A DNA stretch of 64,000 bases from Algoriphagus lutimaris (lineage in GTDB: Bacteria; Bacteroidota; Bacteroidia; Cytophagales; Cyclobacteriaceae), in assembly GCF_017051705.1 (NCBI RefSeq), contig NZ_JAFIDJ010000003.1:225126-289125 (forward strand), read 5' to 3'. Below, one piece after another: positions 26,277 to 35,958 of the stretch. Position 1 is the stretch's first letter. Every line of letters begins with the position of its first letter. The position numbers and the translations under genes are program-made. A model generated the notes under the pieces. The model was not told the origin of the DNA and ran no database searches. It worked only from the letters and a program-made list of their open reading frames with translations.

Positions 26277-28656
26277 TTTTATGAGTTTTATTTTGGGTTT
26301 CTGCTTGAATCATATTCTCAATGCCTTTCAGTAATGCATCGGGATTAAAAGAAATACTATCTATTCCTTGAGCTATTAAAAATTGTGCAAAAGCTGGATT
26401 GTCGCTAGGAGCCTGTCCACATAATCCAATTTTTTTTCCTTCCGCTCTTGCCACACGAATTACTTCTGAAATCATCCATTTGACAGCTGGGTTCTGCTCT
26501 TCAAAAAGTTCACTCAATACCTCTGAATCCCTATCCACTCCCAAAGTGAGTTGCGTTAAATCATTGGATCCAATAGAAAATCCATCAAAAATCTCCGCAA
26601 ATTCATGTGCCAAAATCACATTAGAAGGGATCTCCGCCATCACATAAACTTCCAATCCATTTTCTCCCTGCCTGATCCCCTCTTCTTGAAGTATTTGGAC
26701 CACTTTTCTCCCTTCCTCTGGAGTTCTGCAAAAAGGGATCATCACTTTTAAATTTTCTAAACCCATCTTGTCCCTCACCCTTTTTACCGCAGCACATTCC
26801 AATGCAAACCCCTCCCGGTAGCGCTCATGGTAATATCGGGAAGCTCCCCGAAATCCAATCATTGGGTTCTCCTCATCAAATTCAAATTGGTGTCCCCCTA
26901 TTAAATTGGCATATTCATTTGACTTAAAATCGCTCATTCTTAAAATCACATCTTTTGGATAAAATGCAGCGGAAATAGTCCCAATAGCTTGGGATAGTTT
27001 ATCAATGAAATATTCTTTTTTATCAGTGTATCCTTCACACAATTCCTCAATCAGTGCTTGCTCTTTTTTATCCTTCAATTGATCAAAATTCACCAATGCC
27101 ATTGGATGGATCCGAATGCTATTATTTACTACAAATTCCATTCGCATTAGGCCTACTCCTTGGTTTGGGAAAAAAGAAAGATTAAATGCTTTATCAGGAT
27201 CAGCTAAAATAAACATGGGTTTTGTTTTTGGGAGAGTCAATCCATGAAAGTCATGTTCTGTAGTCTTCCATTTCAATTTTCCTTCATACACTTTCCCGAT
27301 TTTCCCAGATGAATTATCCAAGGTTACCATATCACCATTACTAAGCGTTTCCATAGCTCCTTCAGCTCCAACAATTGCCAAAGCCCCCACTTCTCTGGCC
27401 ACAATCGCGGCATGACTGGTCCTCCCCCCTTTTGTTGTTATGATTGCTCCTGCTTTTTTCATAACAGGGTCCCAATCTGGGTTGGTGATTTCAGTGACTA
27501 AAATGTCACCTTCCTCCAATTTCTCAGCCTCAGTAGGCGAAAGAATGATTTTTACTTTGCCCGAGGTAATACCTCCTCCAATTGCATATCCCGAACAAAG
27601 CAATTCCCCTTTTTCTACAAGAGAATATTCCTTCAGCAGATAAGGATCTTTTTCAGCATGCACTGTTTCCGGTCTAGCTTGTACAATAAATAAGTCACCC
27701 GAAAAACCATCCTTCGCCCATTCAATATCCATAGGCATCCCGTAATGATTTTCAATCTTGATCGCCCATTGACCTAATATTTCAACTTCCTCATCATTCA
27801 ATACAAAAGCTTTTTGCTTTTCCTTACTGGTATCCAAATTGACTACTCCTCCATCCTCAGAATAAATCATGGTTTTGGTCTTTGAACCTACCTTCTTGGA
27901 AAGAATAGCTCTTTTACCTTTTTCAAGACTTGGCTTAAATACCAAAAACTCATCAGGAATGACTGCTCCTTGTACGATATTTTCCCCTAACCCCCAACAA
28001 CCCGTAATCAAAACCGACTGGGTGAAGCCTGATTCAGGATCTATGGAAAAACAAACTCCACTACTGGCCTTATCGGCTCGGACCATCAATTGAACTCCCA
28101 CAGAGAGCGCAATTTCCAGATGATCAAACCCTTTGTCATGCCGATACTTGATAGCCCTGCCATTATATAAAGAAGCAAAACAGGAACGGACCGCTTTCAA
28201 TAATTCCTGCTTCCCATTGATATTCAAAAAAGACTCGTGTAATCCTGCAAAACTAGCTCCAGGAAGATCTTCCGCAGTCGCACTACTTCTCACAGCTACA
28301 TCTGGATCTGTACGATTTGGTCCTCCTATATTTTGGTAAGAGTGAACAATTTCTTTAGCTAGACTATCTGGAATCTTCCCTTGCAAAATCAAGGACTTTA
28401 TTTCCTCTGAAACTTCACGGAGATTGGAAAAATTATCTAGATCCAATTTGGAAAGCTTTTCCTGAATGGATTGATTGAGCTTATTTTCTTTTAAAAAAAG
28501 TCTATATCCCACCGCTGTCACTGCAAATCCATTGGGGATACGAATTCCTAATGGAGTAAGCTTTTGATACATCTCACCAAGAGAAGCATTTTTCCCTCCT
28601 ACTTTAGAAATATCTCCAATCCCTATTGTTTCAAAAGAAATCACTAAATCATTCAT
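26257..28656 (-). CDS. ppsA: Phosphoenolpyruvate synthase
   Basis: Converts pyruvate and ATP to PEP, AMP and phosphate, the entry to gluconeogenesis. The length (799 aa) agrees with E. coli PpsA (~790). Three domains are visible: an N-terminal ATP-grasp part (GKNASLGEMYQKL, AVRSSATAEDLPGASFAGLHES), the swivelling phosphohistidine domain with His415 in KGGRTSHAAIVARE, and the C-terminal PEP/pyruvate barrel (MRMEFVVNNSIRIHP, FRGASRYY, GSNDLTQLTLGVDRDS, GLCGQAPSDNP with the active-site Cys ~740). No PpsR-type regulator is adjacent. The downstream SDR overlaps by 20 nt. Confidence 0.95.
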   Translation of the reverse strand: MNDLVISFETIGIGDISKVGGKNASLGEMYQKLTPLGIRIPNGFAVTAVGYRLFLKENKLNQSIQEKLSKLDLDNFSNLREVSEEIKSLILQGKIPDSLAKEIVHSYQNIGGPNRTDPDVAVRSSATAEDLPGASFAGLHESFLNINGKQELLKAVRSCFASLYNGRAIKYRHDKGFDHLEIALSVGVQLMVRADKASSGVCFSIDPESGFTQSVLITGCWGLGENIVQGAVIPDEFLVFKPSLEKGKRAILSKKVGSKTKTMIYSEDGGVVNLDTSKEKQKAFVLNDEEVEILGQWAIKIENHYGMPMDIEWAKDGFSGDLFIVQARPETVHAEKDPYLLKEYSLVEKGELLCSGYAIGGGITSGKVKIILSPTEAEKLEEGDILVTEITNPDWDPVMKKAGAIITTKGGRTSHAAIVAREVGALAIVGAEGAMETLSNGDMVTLDNSSGKIGKVYEGKLKWKTTEHDFHGLTLPKTKPMFILADPDKAFNLSFFPNQGVGLMRMEFVVNNSIRIHPMALVNFDQLKDKKEQALIEELCEGYTDKKEYFIDKLSQAIGTISAAFYPKDVILRMSDFKSNEYANLIGGHQFEFDEENPMIGFRGASRYYHERYREGFALECAAVKRVRDKMGLENLKVMIPFCRTPEEGRKVVQILQEEGIRQGENGLEVYVMAEIPSNVILAHEFAEIFDGFSIGSNDLTQLTLGVDRDSEVLSELFEEQNPAVKWMISEVIRVARAEGKKIGLCGQAPSDNPAFAQFLIAQGIDSISFNPDALLKGIENMIQAETQNKTHKNEKVGK

Positions 28657-29008
28657 AATCCACGTTATCTAAACCAAATGAATGATACAATTTACCCATT
28701 TTAAGGCCATGGGTTCATGATGCAAAAGGGGTCAATTCATGATATTAATCAGCTAATTAAATGAATACGCTAGATTCCTATTCAAGATTTCTTTTAACCC
28801 CTATCTGGATCTAGTCTTATGAATTAGATAGAGAAACAGGTCCTTTCAAACCCTCTCAGCATAAGGCACCTATGCTCAATTAACTTTCTGAAACAATAAA
28901 TTCTAGCCAATACTGACATCTTTTTCCCACTTCATTATTAAAAAAGAATTTAATTTAAGTAATTGCTACTTAATAAAAATTATTAATTAAGTATAAAACT
29001 TGACCACA
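28657..29008. other. Divergent intergenic region, ppsA / GH18
   Basis: About 350 bp of AT-rich DNA carrying both promoters. Next to the GH18 start there are three TTAAGTA/TACTTAA elements (28955-28961, 28967-28973, and a partial at ~28987-28993). The first two form a perfect inverted repeat with a 5-nt spacer, so they are operator candidates. No coding sequence is supported. Confidence 0.5.
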
Positions 29009-30223
29009 TTGAAAACCACTTACTTCTCTTTTATTTTTCTCTTGACACTTATCTTGAGTTGTTCAGCGCCCACCGAAAATGAACAGGAAACATCACAAAA
29101 CGCAGCGACACTTACTTCTGATCCTGTAATTATGGCCTATTATGTCGCAGAACGTAATTATCAACCTGAAAAAATTCCTGTTGAAAAGCTGACCCATATC
29201 ATTTATTCATTTACCAATGTCATAGATGGTGAAATGAAATTTAGAAATGAAGAAGCAGCAGGACCTAAATTAGAAGCATTGGTCAAACAAAAAGCGCGCA
29301 ATCCTAATCTGAAAGTCATGATTGCATGCGGAGGCTGGGGAGCTGATGGATTCTCTGATATGGCCTTGACTGAAGAAAGCCGAACTAAATTCATCAAGAG
29401 TGCCTCAGAATTTATTGCAAAATACAATCTTGATGGAATGGACATGGACTGGGAATACCCGGGAATATCAGGTGCGGGAACCATGGCTAGACCAGAGGAT
29501 ACAAAGAATTTCACAGCCTTGATGAAAGGATTGAGGGAAATGCTGGATCAATTCGAAACCCCGAAAATTTTAACATTTGCATCCGCAGGGTGGAAACGCT
29601 ATTTCGACTTCATTGAAGTAAATGAAGTCATGAAATATGCAGACTACACCAATGTCATGACTTATGATCAGGTTTCAGGAGTATCAATTTATACGGGACA
29701 CCATACTCCTCTTGGTGATGTAAAAAAGGGAGATATTGAAGGAACTCCTTTTCAGACACACTTGGACAGTTTATATGAAAATGGCAACAAGCTTGATCCT
29801 GACCCTAGATCAGCTGAAAAAATAGTGGACTTCCTTATTGAAGAAGGTGTGAATCCTAAACAGATTGTTATTGGAAGTGCATTTTATGGAAGAGTTTGGA
29901 AAGGTGTTCCACCAGTAAACAATGGGCTTTATCAGTTGAGCGGTGGCTTACAAATAGGTTGGATGGCTTATCATCAAATCAGGGAAAAATATGAACCCGA
30001 TGGAAAATTCAAACGCTATTGGGATGAAAAAGCCAAAGCCCCATACATGTATAATGATGAGGATAGCTTGTTTGTTTCCTATGACGACACGGTTTCTGTT
30101 GCCTTAAAAACTGAATATACCATGGAAAAGGGACTGGGTGGCATTATGTTCTGGGAACTTGGAAATGACACCAAAGAAGCAGGAAGCTTACTAGATGCAA
30201 TTTATAAATCTGCCAACGATTAA
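29009..30223 (+). CDS. GH18 chitinase-like lipoprotein
   Basis: Predicted endo-acting or exo-acting chitinase, anchored to a membrane by a lipobox Cys18 (LTLILSC) after a short signal. Only TTG starts are available: 29009 gives a normal signal peptide (404 aa), 29000 adds three residues. The barrel begins IMAYYVAERNY. Strand 3 is KVMIACGGWG, and the GH18 catalytic motif DGMDMDWE is complete at 142-149 with acid Glu149. Later YTNVMTYDQVSG and GGIMFWELGNDT complete the (beta/alpha)8 pattern, with an insertion (~230-330) typical of chitinases A. It is monocistronic with a very strong terminator. Released chito-oligomers could feed the NagB/ROK genes at 15.7-19 kb. Confidence 0.88.
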   Translation: MKTTYFSFIFLLTLILSCSAPTENEQETSQNAATLTSDPVIMAYYVAERNYQPEKIPVEKLTHIIYSFTNVIDGEMKFRNEEAAGPKLEALVKQKARNPNLKVMIACGGWGADGFSDMALTEESRTKFIKSASEFIAKYNLDGMDMDWEYPGISGAGTMARPEDTKNFTALMKGLREMLDQFETPKILTFASAGWKRYFDFIEVNEVMKYADYTNVMTYDQVSGVSIYTGHHTPLGDVKKGDIEGTPFQTHLDSLYENGNKLDPDPRSAEKIVDFLIEEGVNPKQIVIGSAFYGRVWKGVPPVNNGLYQLSGGLQIGWMAYHQIREKYEPDGKFKRYWDEKAKAPYMYNDEDSLFVSYDDTVSVALKTEYTMEKGLGGIMFWELGNDTKEAGSLLDAIYKSAND

Positions 30224-30247
30224 ATTTGCGCCGATTAAAAATCGAAA

Positions 30248-30287
30248 AGGTGCAGCTTCCAACACGTTGGAAACTGCACCTTTTTTT
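30248..30287 (+). terminator. Terminator after the GH18 gene
   Basis: Long stem: AGGTGCAG then TTCCAAC, pairing across a 2-nt loop with GTTGGAA then CTGCACCT, interrupted by one C/A mismatch, followed by seven T. Confidence 0.92.
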
Positions 30288-30613
30288 CGTTGCTAACACA
30301 GATTTTTTAAATGATGGTCATCTTTCTAACCTATAGAGCAATCATTATTCAAAAATATATTTCATTTGGCAAGCTAAGAAAAATGAGAAACCATGGATTA
30401 GAGTCACGTAAAGGATGTATTAGAATACTCTATATCGGCTACTCCCCAACTTGAATATTTTTTTTTCAATAGAAAAACTCCATCCTTTTTCCTTTTTCGA
30501 GTTTGCTCCAAATTATATTTTATTTACTCCTCCTTTAGGTCTTTTTTCCTACCTTTGCATTCCGCTTTGGCGGACAAGGTTATCCTTTAGAAATCAAACA
30601 AATCCATTCCCAA
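30288..30613. promoter_or_regulatory. purH leader with candidate promoter
   Basis: No gene is visible in this ~325-bp stretch. TACCTTTG at 30550-30557 is a textbook -7 box (TAnnTTTG). Just downstream, CCGCTTTGGCGG (~30562-30573) can form a small hairpin in the 5' leader, ~40 nt before the purH start. I see no known purine riboswitch core. Confidence 0.55.
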
Positions 30614-32140
30614 ATGGCAACAAAGAAAATTCAATCTGCCCTCATCTCTGTCTTCTATAAAGACAATCTCGAACCTATCATTGCCCTATTAAAAAAACAC
30701 GGTGTAACCATCTATTCCACTGGTGGCACCCAAAAGTTTATTGAAGAGCAAGGCGCAGCAGTTGTTCCTGTTGAAGAATTGACCAGCTATCCATCTATCT
30801 TCGGCGGAAGAGTAAAAACCCTTCACCCAAAAATCTTTGGTGGTATTCTATATAGAAGAGATAATGAAGGAGATCTTTCCCAAGCCGCAGAATACGATAT
30901 TCCTGCCATAGATTTGGTGATTGTTGATTTATATCCTTTTGAAGAAACTGTAGCATCTGGTGCTTCTGAGGCTGACATCATTGAAAAGATTGACATTGGT
31001 GGTATTTCCTTGATCCGTGCAGCGGCCAAAAACTTTAAGGATGTAACCATAATAGCCTCCAAAGATCAATACCAAGAGTTGGAGCAAAGATTAACAGATC
31101 AAGATGGGGCAACCACCTTAGAAGACCGTCGTTATTTTGCTGCCCAGGCTTTCCAAGTTTCTTCCAATTACGATACACATATCTTTAATTACTTCAACAG
31201 AGCTGAAAACATCCCAGCTTTGAAAGTATCTGAAAACAAAGCAAAAGCGCTTCGTTATGGGGAAAACCCTCATCAAGCTGCTCATTTCTATGGAGACATG
31301 GAGGCACTTTTTGACCAATTGAATGGAAAAGAACTTTCTTATAACAATTTGGTGGACGTGGATGCAGCAGTGAATTTGATTGCTGAATTTAAAGGAGAAA
31401 CTGCTTTTGCGATCTTAAAACATACCAATGCTTGCGGAGTTGCTTTGGCACCAACTGTGAAAGAAGCCTACCAAAAAGCTTTCCAAGCAGATACTATTTC
31501 AGCTTTTGGGGGTGTTTTGGTTACGAATCAAACTGTAGACAAAGAAGCAGCTGAAGAAATGCATTCATTATTCTTCGAAGTATTGATTGCTCCTGAATTT
31601 ACTGAGGAAGCATTGGAAGTATTGATTTCAAAGAAAAACAGAATTTTACTTCGTCAGAAAATCGACCTTCCAGGTACAAAAATGATAAAAACACTTCTGA
31701 ACGGAGTGATTGAACAGGATAAAGATCTTGCTACTGAAACTAAGGAAGATTTTAAAGTAGTCACGCAGGAAGTTCCAACTGAAAAGGAAATGGATGCAAT
31801 GGTATTTGCAGCTAAAATCTGTAAACACACCAAATCCAACACCATTATCTTGAGCAACGACAATCAAATGTTTTCTTCAGGAGTTGGACAAACCTCACGT
31901 GTGGATGCATTAAAGCAAGCTATCACCAAAGCGCATGAATTTGGTTTTGAATTGAAAGGAGCTGTCATGGCATCTGATGCTTTCTTCCCATTCCCAGATT
32001 GCGTGGAGATTGCAGGAAAAGCTGGAATCACAGCGGTAGTTCAGCCAGGTGGGTCCATTAAGGATCAGTTGAGTATTGATTACTGTAACGAACATGGAAT
32101 GGCGATGGTCATGACAGGAGTTAGGCACTTTAAGCACTAA
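30614..32140 (+). CDS. purH: Bifunctional AICAR formyltransferase / IMP cyclohydrolase
   Basis: Catalyses the last two steps of IMP synthesis. The 508 aa are full length. The N-terminal MGS-like cyclohydrolase domain shows IQSALISVFYKDNLEPII, IYSTGGTQKFIEEQG, and FGGRVKTLHPKIFGGIL. The AICAR transformylase part has LRYGENPHQAAHFYG, AILKHTNACGVALA (with the catalytic Lys-His pair) and SDAFFPFPDCVEIAGKAGI...VQPGGSIKD at the end. A strong promoter box and a terminator bracket it, so it is monocistronic. Confidence 0.96.
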   Translation: MATKKIQSALISVFYKDNLEPIIALLKKHGVTIYSTGGTQKFIEEQGAAVVPVEELTSYPSIFGGRVKTLHPKIFGGILYRRDNEGDLSQAAEYDIPAIDLVIVDLYPFEETVASGASEADIIEKIDIGGISLIRAAAKNFKDVTIIASKDQYQELEQRLTDQDGATTLEDRRYFAAQAFQVSSNYDTHIFNYFNRAENIPALKVSENKAKALRYGENPHQAAHFYGDMEALFDQLNGKELSYNNLVDVDAAVNLIAEFKGETAFAILKHTNACGVALAPTVKEAYQKAFQADTISAFGGVLVTNQTVDKEAAEEMHSLFFEVLIAPEFTEEALEVLISKKNRILLRQKIDLPGTKMIKTLLNGVIEQDKDLATETKEDFKVVTQEVPTEKEMDAMVFAAKICKHTKSNTIILSNDNQMFSSGVGQTSRVDALKQAITKAHEFGFELKGAVMASDAFFPFPDCVEIAGKAGITAVVQPGGSIKDQLSIDYCNEHGMAMVMTGVRHFKH

Positions 32141-32174
32141 AAAGCATCAACTAATTAAATAATTATAAGTATCT

Positions 32175-32211
32175 AGACCTCCTGATTAGAATTAATCGGG
32201 AGGTCTTTTTA
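32175..32211 (+). terminator. Terminator after purH
   Basis: 14-bp stem AGACCTCCTGATTA (32175-32188) pairing with 32193-32206 through one wobble, 4-nt loop, then a T run. Confidence 0.9.
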
Positions 32212-32398
32212 TTCTTACATGATTCTTTAATCGAGTTCAAAAATTTCAAATGATTTGAGTAAATCCAGGACTTATCTATTTTAAAAAATACTTTATTTCC
32301 GATCCTAATATTCTATTTTGCAGCCCGATTCCGAACCGTATCAAACGGATCACGTTACCCAGTAATTATCGGATTCAAATTCGTACTTTTGAAGACTT

Positions 32399-33892
32399 AT
32401 GAAATCGCATCAATTAAAGCTATACAACACTCTTTCCCGCAAGAAAGAGAACTTCCAAGCAATTAACCCTCCATTTGTAGGCCTCTATGTCTGCGGACCG
32501 ACCGTCTACGGAGACGCACATTTGGGTCATGCACGTCCAGCGATCACCTTTGATACAGTCAATCGCTATTTAACTCATTTAGGGTATCGGGTACGATATG
32601 TCAGAAACATCACGGACGTAGGGCACTTACAAGGGGATGCAGACGAAGGAGAGGATAAAATCGCAAAAAAAGCCAAACTCGAGCAATTGGAGCCCATGGA
32701 AATTGCGCAGCAATACACGGATTCCTATCACAGAGACATGGCTTTATTGAATACATGGAAACCTAATATTGAACCCAGAGCGACAGGACATATTCCAGAG
32801 CAAATTGCCTTAGTGGAAGCAATTTTGAAGGAAGGATTAGCTTATGAAGTCAATGGCTCCGTCTATTTTGACACCTTGAAATACAATGAAAAAACTCCTT
32901 ATGGACGACTTTCAGGAAGAGTAATCGATGAATTAATGAGTGGGAGCCGTCAACTGGACGGGCAAAGTGAAAAGAGAAACCCTGTAGATTTTGCTTTATG
33001 GAAAAATGCAGCTCCTGAACATCTGATGAAATGGGATTCTCCTTGGGGAGTGGGCTTTCCAGGTTGGCACTTGGAGTGTACAGCCATGAGTTCAAAATAC
33101 CTAGGAACAACTTTCGATATCCATGGCGGTGGCATGGACTTGATGTTCCCTCACCATGAATGTGAGATCGCTCAAGGAAATGCCTGCAATCATAAGGATC
33201 CGGTAAATTATTGGATGCATAACAACATGATCACCATCAATGGTCAAAAAATGGGTAAATCTCTTGGAAACTTCATCACTCTTCAAGAACTATTCAACGG
33301 AGACCATGACTTATTAGAGCAGGCTTACAGCCCAATGACCATTCGCTATTTTATTCTGACTGCACATTATAGATCCACCTTGGACTTTTCTAACGAAGCC
33401 CTAAAGGCGGCGCAGAAGGGTTATAAAAAGCTAATCAATGGCTTGAGGATAGCGAAAATGTTAGAATACCAATTTGCAGAGGATACCTCCATCGATGAAA
33501 AGCAGGTGGGGCAAATTGAAAGCAGCATTAGTAGTGCTTACAGAGCGATGGATGATGACTTTAATACAGCACAGGCCATTGGTCATTTATTCAATTTATT
33601 GAAGAAGATTAATTCCATGTATACTGGCCAGTTGAAACCGGCTGCTTTGGGTGAGGAGGTATTCAATCAATTGATTCAAATATTTATCACCTTCGTGGAA
33701 GATATTTTAGGATTGCTTGAAGAAAAATCTGACACCCAACAACAGATGATTTCTTTGCTTCTCAACTTGTATACGGAAGCAAAAACTGCCCGTGATTATG
33801 CAAAAGTAGATGAAATAAGAGCGGGATTAAAAGAAATAGGTTTTGTGGTAAAGGACATGAAAAATAAAATTGACTGGGCATATGAAGAATAA
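32399..33892 (+). CDS. cysS: Cysteine-tRNA ligase
   Basis: Charges tRNA-Cys. It is a 497-aa class Ia synthetase with the HIGH-type motif HLGH at 41-44 in [15 protein letters not shown], the zinc-site region with Cys32 and the later GWHLECTAM plus [12 protein letters not shown], and KMGKSLGN near 284 (the KMSKS loop). The C-terminal DALR/anticodon-binding helical part is present. A TACTTTTG box at 32384-32391 sits only 7 nt before the ATG, so the real promoter is probably another box further upstream. Its end overlaps the M28 peptidase gene by 11 nt. Confidence 0.96.
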   Translation: MKSHQLKLYNTLSRKKENFQAINPPFVGLYVCGPTVYGDAHLGHARPAITFDTVNRYLTHLGYRVRYVRNITDVGHLQGDADEGEDKIAKKAKLEQLEPMEIAQQYTDSYHRDMALLNTWKPNIEPRATGHIPEQIALVEAILKEGLAYEVNGSVYFDTLKYNEKTPYGRLSGRVIDELMSGSRQLDGQSEKRNPVDFALWKNAAPEHLMKWDSPWGVGFPGWHLECTAMSSKYLGTTFDIHGGGMDLMFPHHECEIAQGNACNHKDPVNYWMHNNMITINGQKMGKSLGNFITLQELFNGDHDLLEQAYSPMTIRYFILTAHYRSTLDFSNEALKAAQKGYKKLINGLRIAKMLEYQFAEDTSIDEKQVGQIESSISSAYRAMDDDFNTAQAIGHLFNLLKKINSMYTGQLKPAALGEEVFNQLIQIFITFVEDILGLLEEKSDTQQQMISLLLNLYTEAKTARDYAKVDEIRAGLKEIGFVVKDMKNKIDWAYEE

Positions 33893-34862
33893 ATTGTGGC
33901 TCATAGCCCTATTAATTTTAGCTTGGTCCTGTAGTTCTCCGGAAAAGAAAACCGAAAACGTAGCTGAGGTCCTTGTAAAACCCTACCCAGGCTTTTCATC
34001 GGACTCTGCCTATGCATTTATCAAGAAGCAAGTAGATTTTGGCCCTAGGGTTCCAATGACCTCTGGCCACCGAGAAACCAAAGAATGGATCATTTCAAAA
34101 TTTGAAAGTTATGGAATGAGCGTTCAAACTCAGGATTTTGAAGCAAAGACTTACGACAATCTTACTTGGAATCTTAGTAATATCATTGCCTCCTATAATC
34201 CAGCTGCAACCAAAAGAATTATGCTATCTGCACATTGGGATAGTAGAAGAATTGCAGACAAGGATTCACAGAATATGGATCAACCTATTGATGGAGCAAA
34301 TGATGGGGCGAGTGGAGTTGGTGTGTTGCTGGAAATCGCCAGAAGCATCCATTCTCAAGATTTGAAACCGGATGTTGGAATTGACTTTATCCTTTTTGAT
34401 GGTGAAGATGATGGAGAGCCGGATCAAACCACTTACCGCAATCCTTCCCAAGATTTTTGGTGGTGTTTAGGTTCTCAGTATTGGTCTGGAAACAAGCATA
34501 TCCCAAATTATACCGCTTATTATGGTATTTTATTAGACATGGTAGGTGCCAAAGGAGCACATTTTTATAGAGAAGGCTATAGCAGAAAATTTGCAGCTGG
34601 AATCCTGAGAAAAGTTTGGGAAAATGCCGCCAAAATAGGACATGGGGATTTCTTTGTTAACAGAGATGCTGCTGAGATCTTGGATGATCACGTCTTTGTC
34701 AACACCAAAGCAGGAATTCCTATGATCGATATTTTGGACTTTTCTCCTGATTATGGCTTTGGACATTATCACCATACCCATAGCGATAATATGGAATTGA
34801 TTGACCGCAGAACCTTGCAAGCGGTGGGAGAAACCGTTTTATTTACGGTTTACCAAGAGTAA
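33882..34862 (+). CDS. M28-family zinc peptidase / glutaminyl-cyclase-like lipoprotein
   Basis: Periplasmic zinc aminopeptidase-fold protein, 326 aa. ATG 33882 gives a short signal and lipobox Cys17 (LILAWSC); a TTG at 33870 is less likely. Zinc ligands follow the M28 pattern: [12 protein letters not shown] (His), [13 protein letters not shown] (bridging Asp), FDGEDDGE (Glu), and [14 protein letters not shown] near the C-terminus. The compact single-domain layout and the [19 protein letters not shown] start resemble animal-type glutaminyl-peptide cyclotransferases as much as aminopeptidases. Coupling to cysS by an 11-nt overlap may be only economical packing. Confidence 0.85.
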   Translation: MKNKLWLIALLILAWSCSSPEKKTENVAEVLVKPYPGFSSDSAYAFIKKQVDFGPRVPMTSGHRETKEWIISKFESYGMSVQTQDFEAKTYDNLTWNLSNIIASYNPAATKRIMLSAHWDSRRIADKDSQNMDQPIDGANDGASGVGVLLEIARSIHSQDLKPDVGIDFILFDGEDDGEPDQTTYRNPSQDFWWCLGSQYWSGNKHIPNYTAYYGILLDMVGAKGAHFYREGYSRKFAAGILRKVWENAAKIGHGDFFVNRDAAEILDDHVFVNTKAGIPMIDILDFSPDYGFGHYHHTHSDNMELIDRRTLQAVGETVLFTVYQE

Positions 34863-34932
34863 AATGGTATCTTTCAAATTAATCTTTGTCTGAAATGCAT
34901 CTAGTTGCATTCATGCTAACCTAAATTTAATC

Positions 34933-35958
34933 ATGAAAAAAGGGCATCAGGTCACCATGAAGGAAATTGCCAAGAAATTGGGAGTTTCTGTTTCCACCAT
35001 TTCCCGTGCGCTAAAAGACTCTCCAGAATTACATCCGGAGACCAAGAGAAAGATTGTGGAAATGGCGAAAGAGATGAATTACCAACCCAATCTTTTGGCC
35101 CAAAGTTTAAGGATTAGCAGAACTAAGACTCTTGGTGTAATAGTACCTGAAATTACTTCCCACTTCTTTGCATCCTGTATCAGTGGTATTCAAGATCAAG
35201 CAAATGTACGGGGATACAACGTAATGATTTGTCAGTCCAATGAACATCTTGAGTTGGAAATTGCCAATATCAAAACTTTAGTAGCCAGCCAGGTCGATGC
35301 CCTTTTGATCTCATTGAGCAGGGAAACCAACCATTACGAACACCTTTTTGAACTCTATAATCGAGAGATTCCATTTGTGCTTTTTGACAGAGTACAAGAA
35401 GATATTCCTGTCTCCAAAGTCACATTTAACGATGTGGGAGGGGCTTATCAAGTAACCAAACATTTATTGGAAATGGGATGTAAACGGGTCATGTACATTT
35501 CTGGCCCTGAAGATTTATACATTAGTAAAAAAAGAAAAGAAGGATATTTGAAAGCCTTGACCGAATTTGGTGTTGCAGAAGATCCAAGTTTGATCAAAGT
35601 TACTGACTTGACCTCTGAAGGCAATATAGCTGTAGCAGAAGAAATCCTACAAATGGAGGAAAGACCTGATGGAGTCTTTTGCATGATTGATCCTGTAGCA
35701 GTGGAAGTATTAATCCATTGGAAAAGCAACGGAATAAAAATTCCCCAAGACATCGCATTGGCAGGATTCACAAACAACCCAACTTCGGCAGTAATTGAAC
35801 CCCCATTGACCACCGTTTCTCAACCAGGTTACGAAATGGGTAAATTGGCTGTAAGTCACCTTTTGGATCAATTGGATGGGATAGCCTCAGATGACCCCAT
35901 TTCAATCGTATTGGAAACCACTCTTATCCCAAGGCAATCCACGCAAATCAGTAAATAA
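34933..35958 (+). CDS. LacI-family transcriptional regulator
   Basis: 341-aa repressor/activator with an N-terminal LacI HTH (VTMKEIAKKLGVSVSTISRALKDS, residues ~7-30), the hinge helix region (NYQPNLLAQSLR) and a periplasmic-binding-protein-like sensor domain (TLGVIVPEITSHFFASCISGIQ onwards). Its stop codon is immediately followed by the galK ATG (35959), so the two are co-transcribed. A GalR-like role sensing galactose or a galactoside is the simplest guess. The 70-bp leader has short repeats (GCATCTAGTTGCATTCATGC) that might be an autoregulatory site. Confidence 0.9.
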   Translation: MKKGHQVTMKEIAKKLGVSVSTISRALKDSPELHPETKRKIVEMAKEMNYQPNLLAQSLRISRTKTLGVIVPEITSHFFASCISGIQDQANVRGYNVMICQSNEHLELEIANIKTLVASQVDALLISLSRETNHYEHLFELYNREIPFVLFDRVQEDIPVSKVTFNDVGGAYQVTKHLLEMGCKRVMYISGPEDLYISKKRKEGYLKALTEFGVAEDPSLIKVTDLTSEGNIAVAEEILQMEERPDGVFCMIDPVAVEVLIHWKSNGIKIPQDIALAGFTNNPTSAVIEPPLTTVSQPGYEMGKLAVSHLLDQLDGIASDDPISIVLETTLIPRQSTQISK

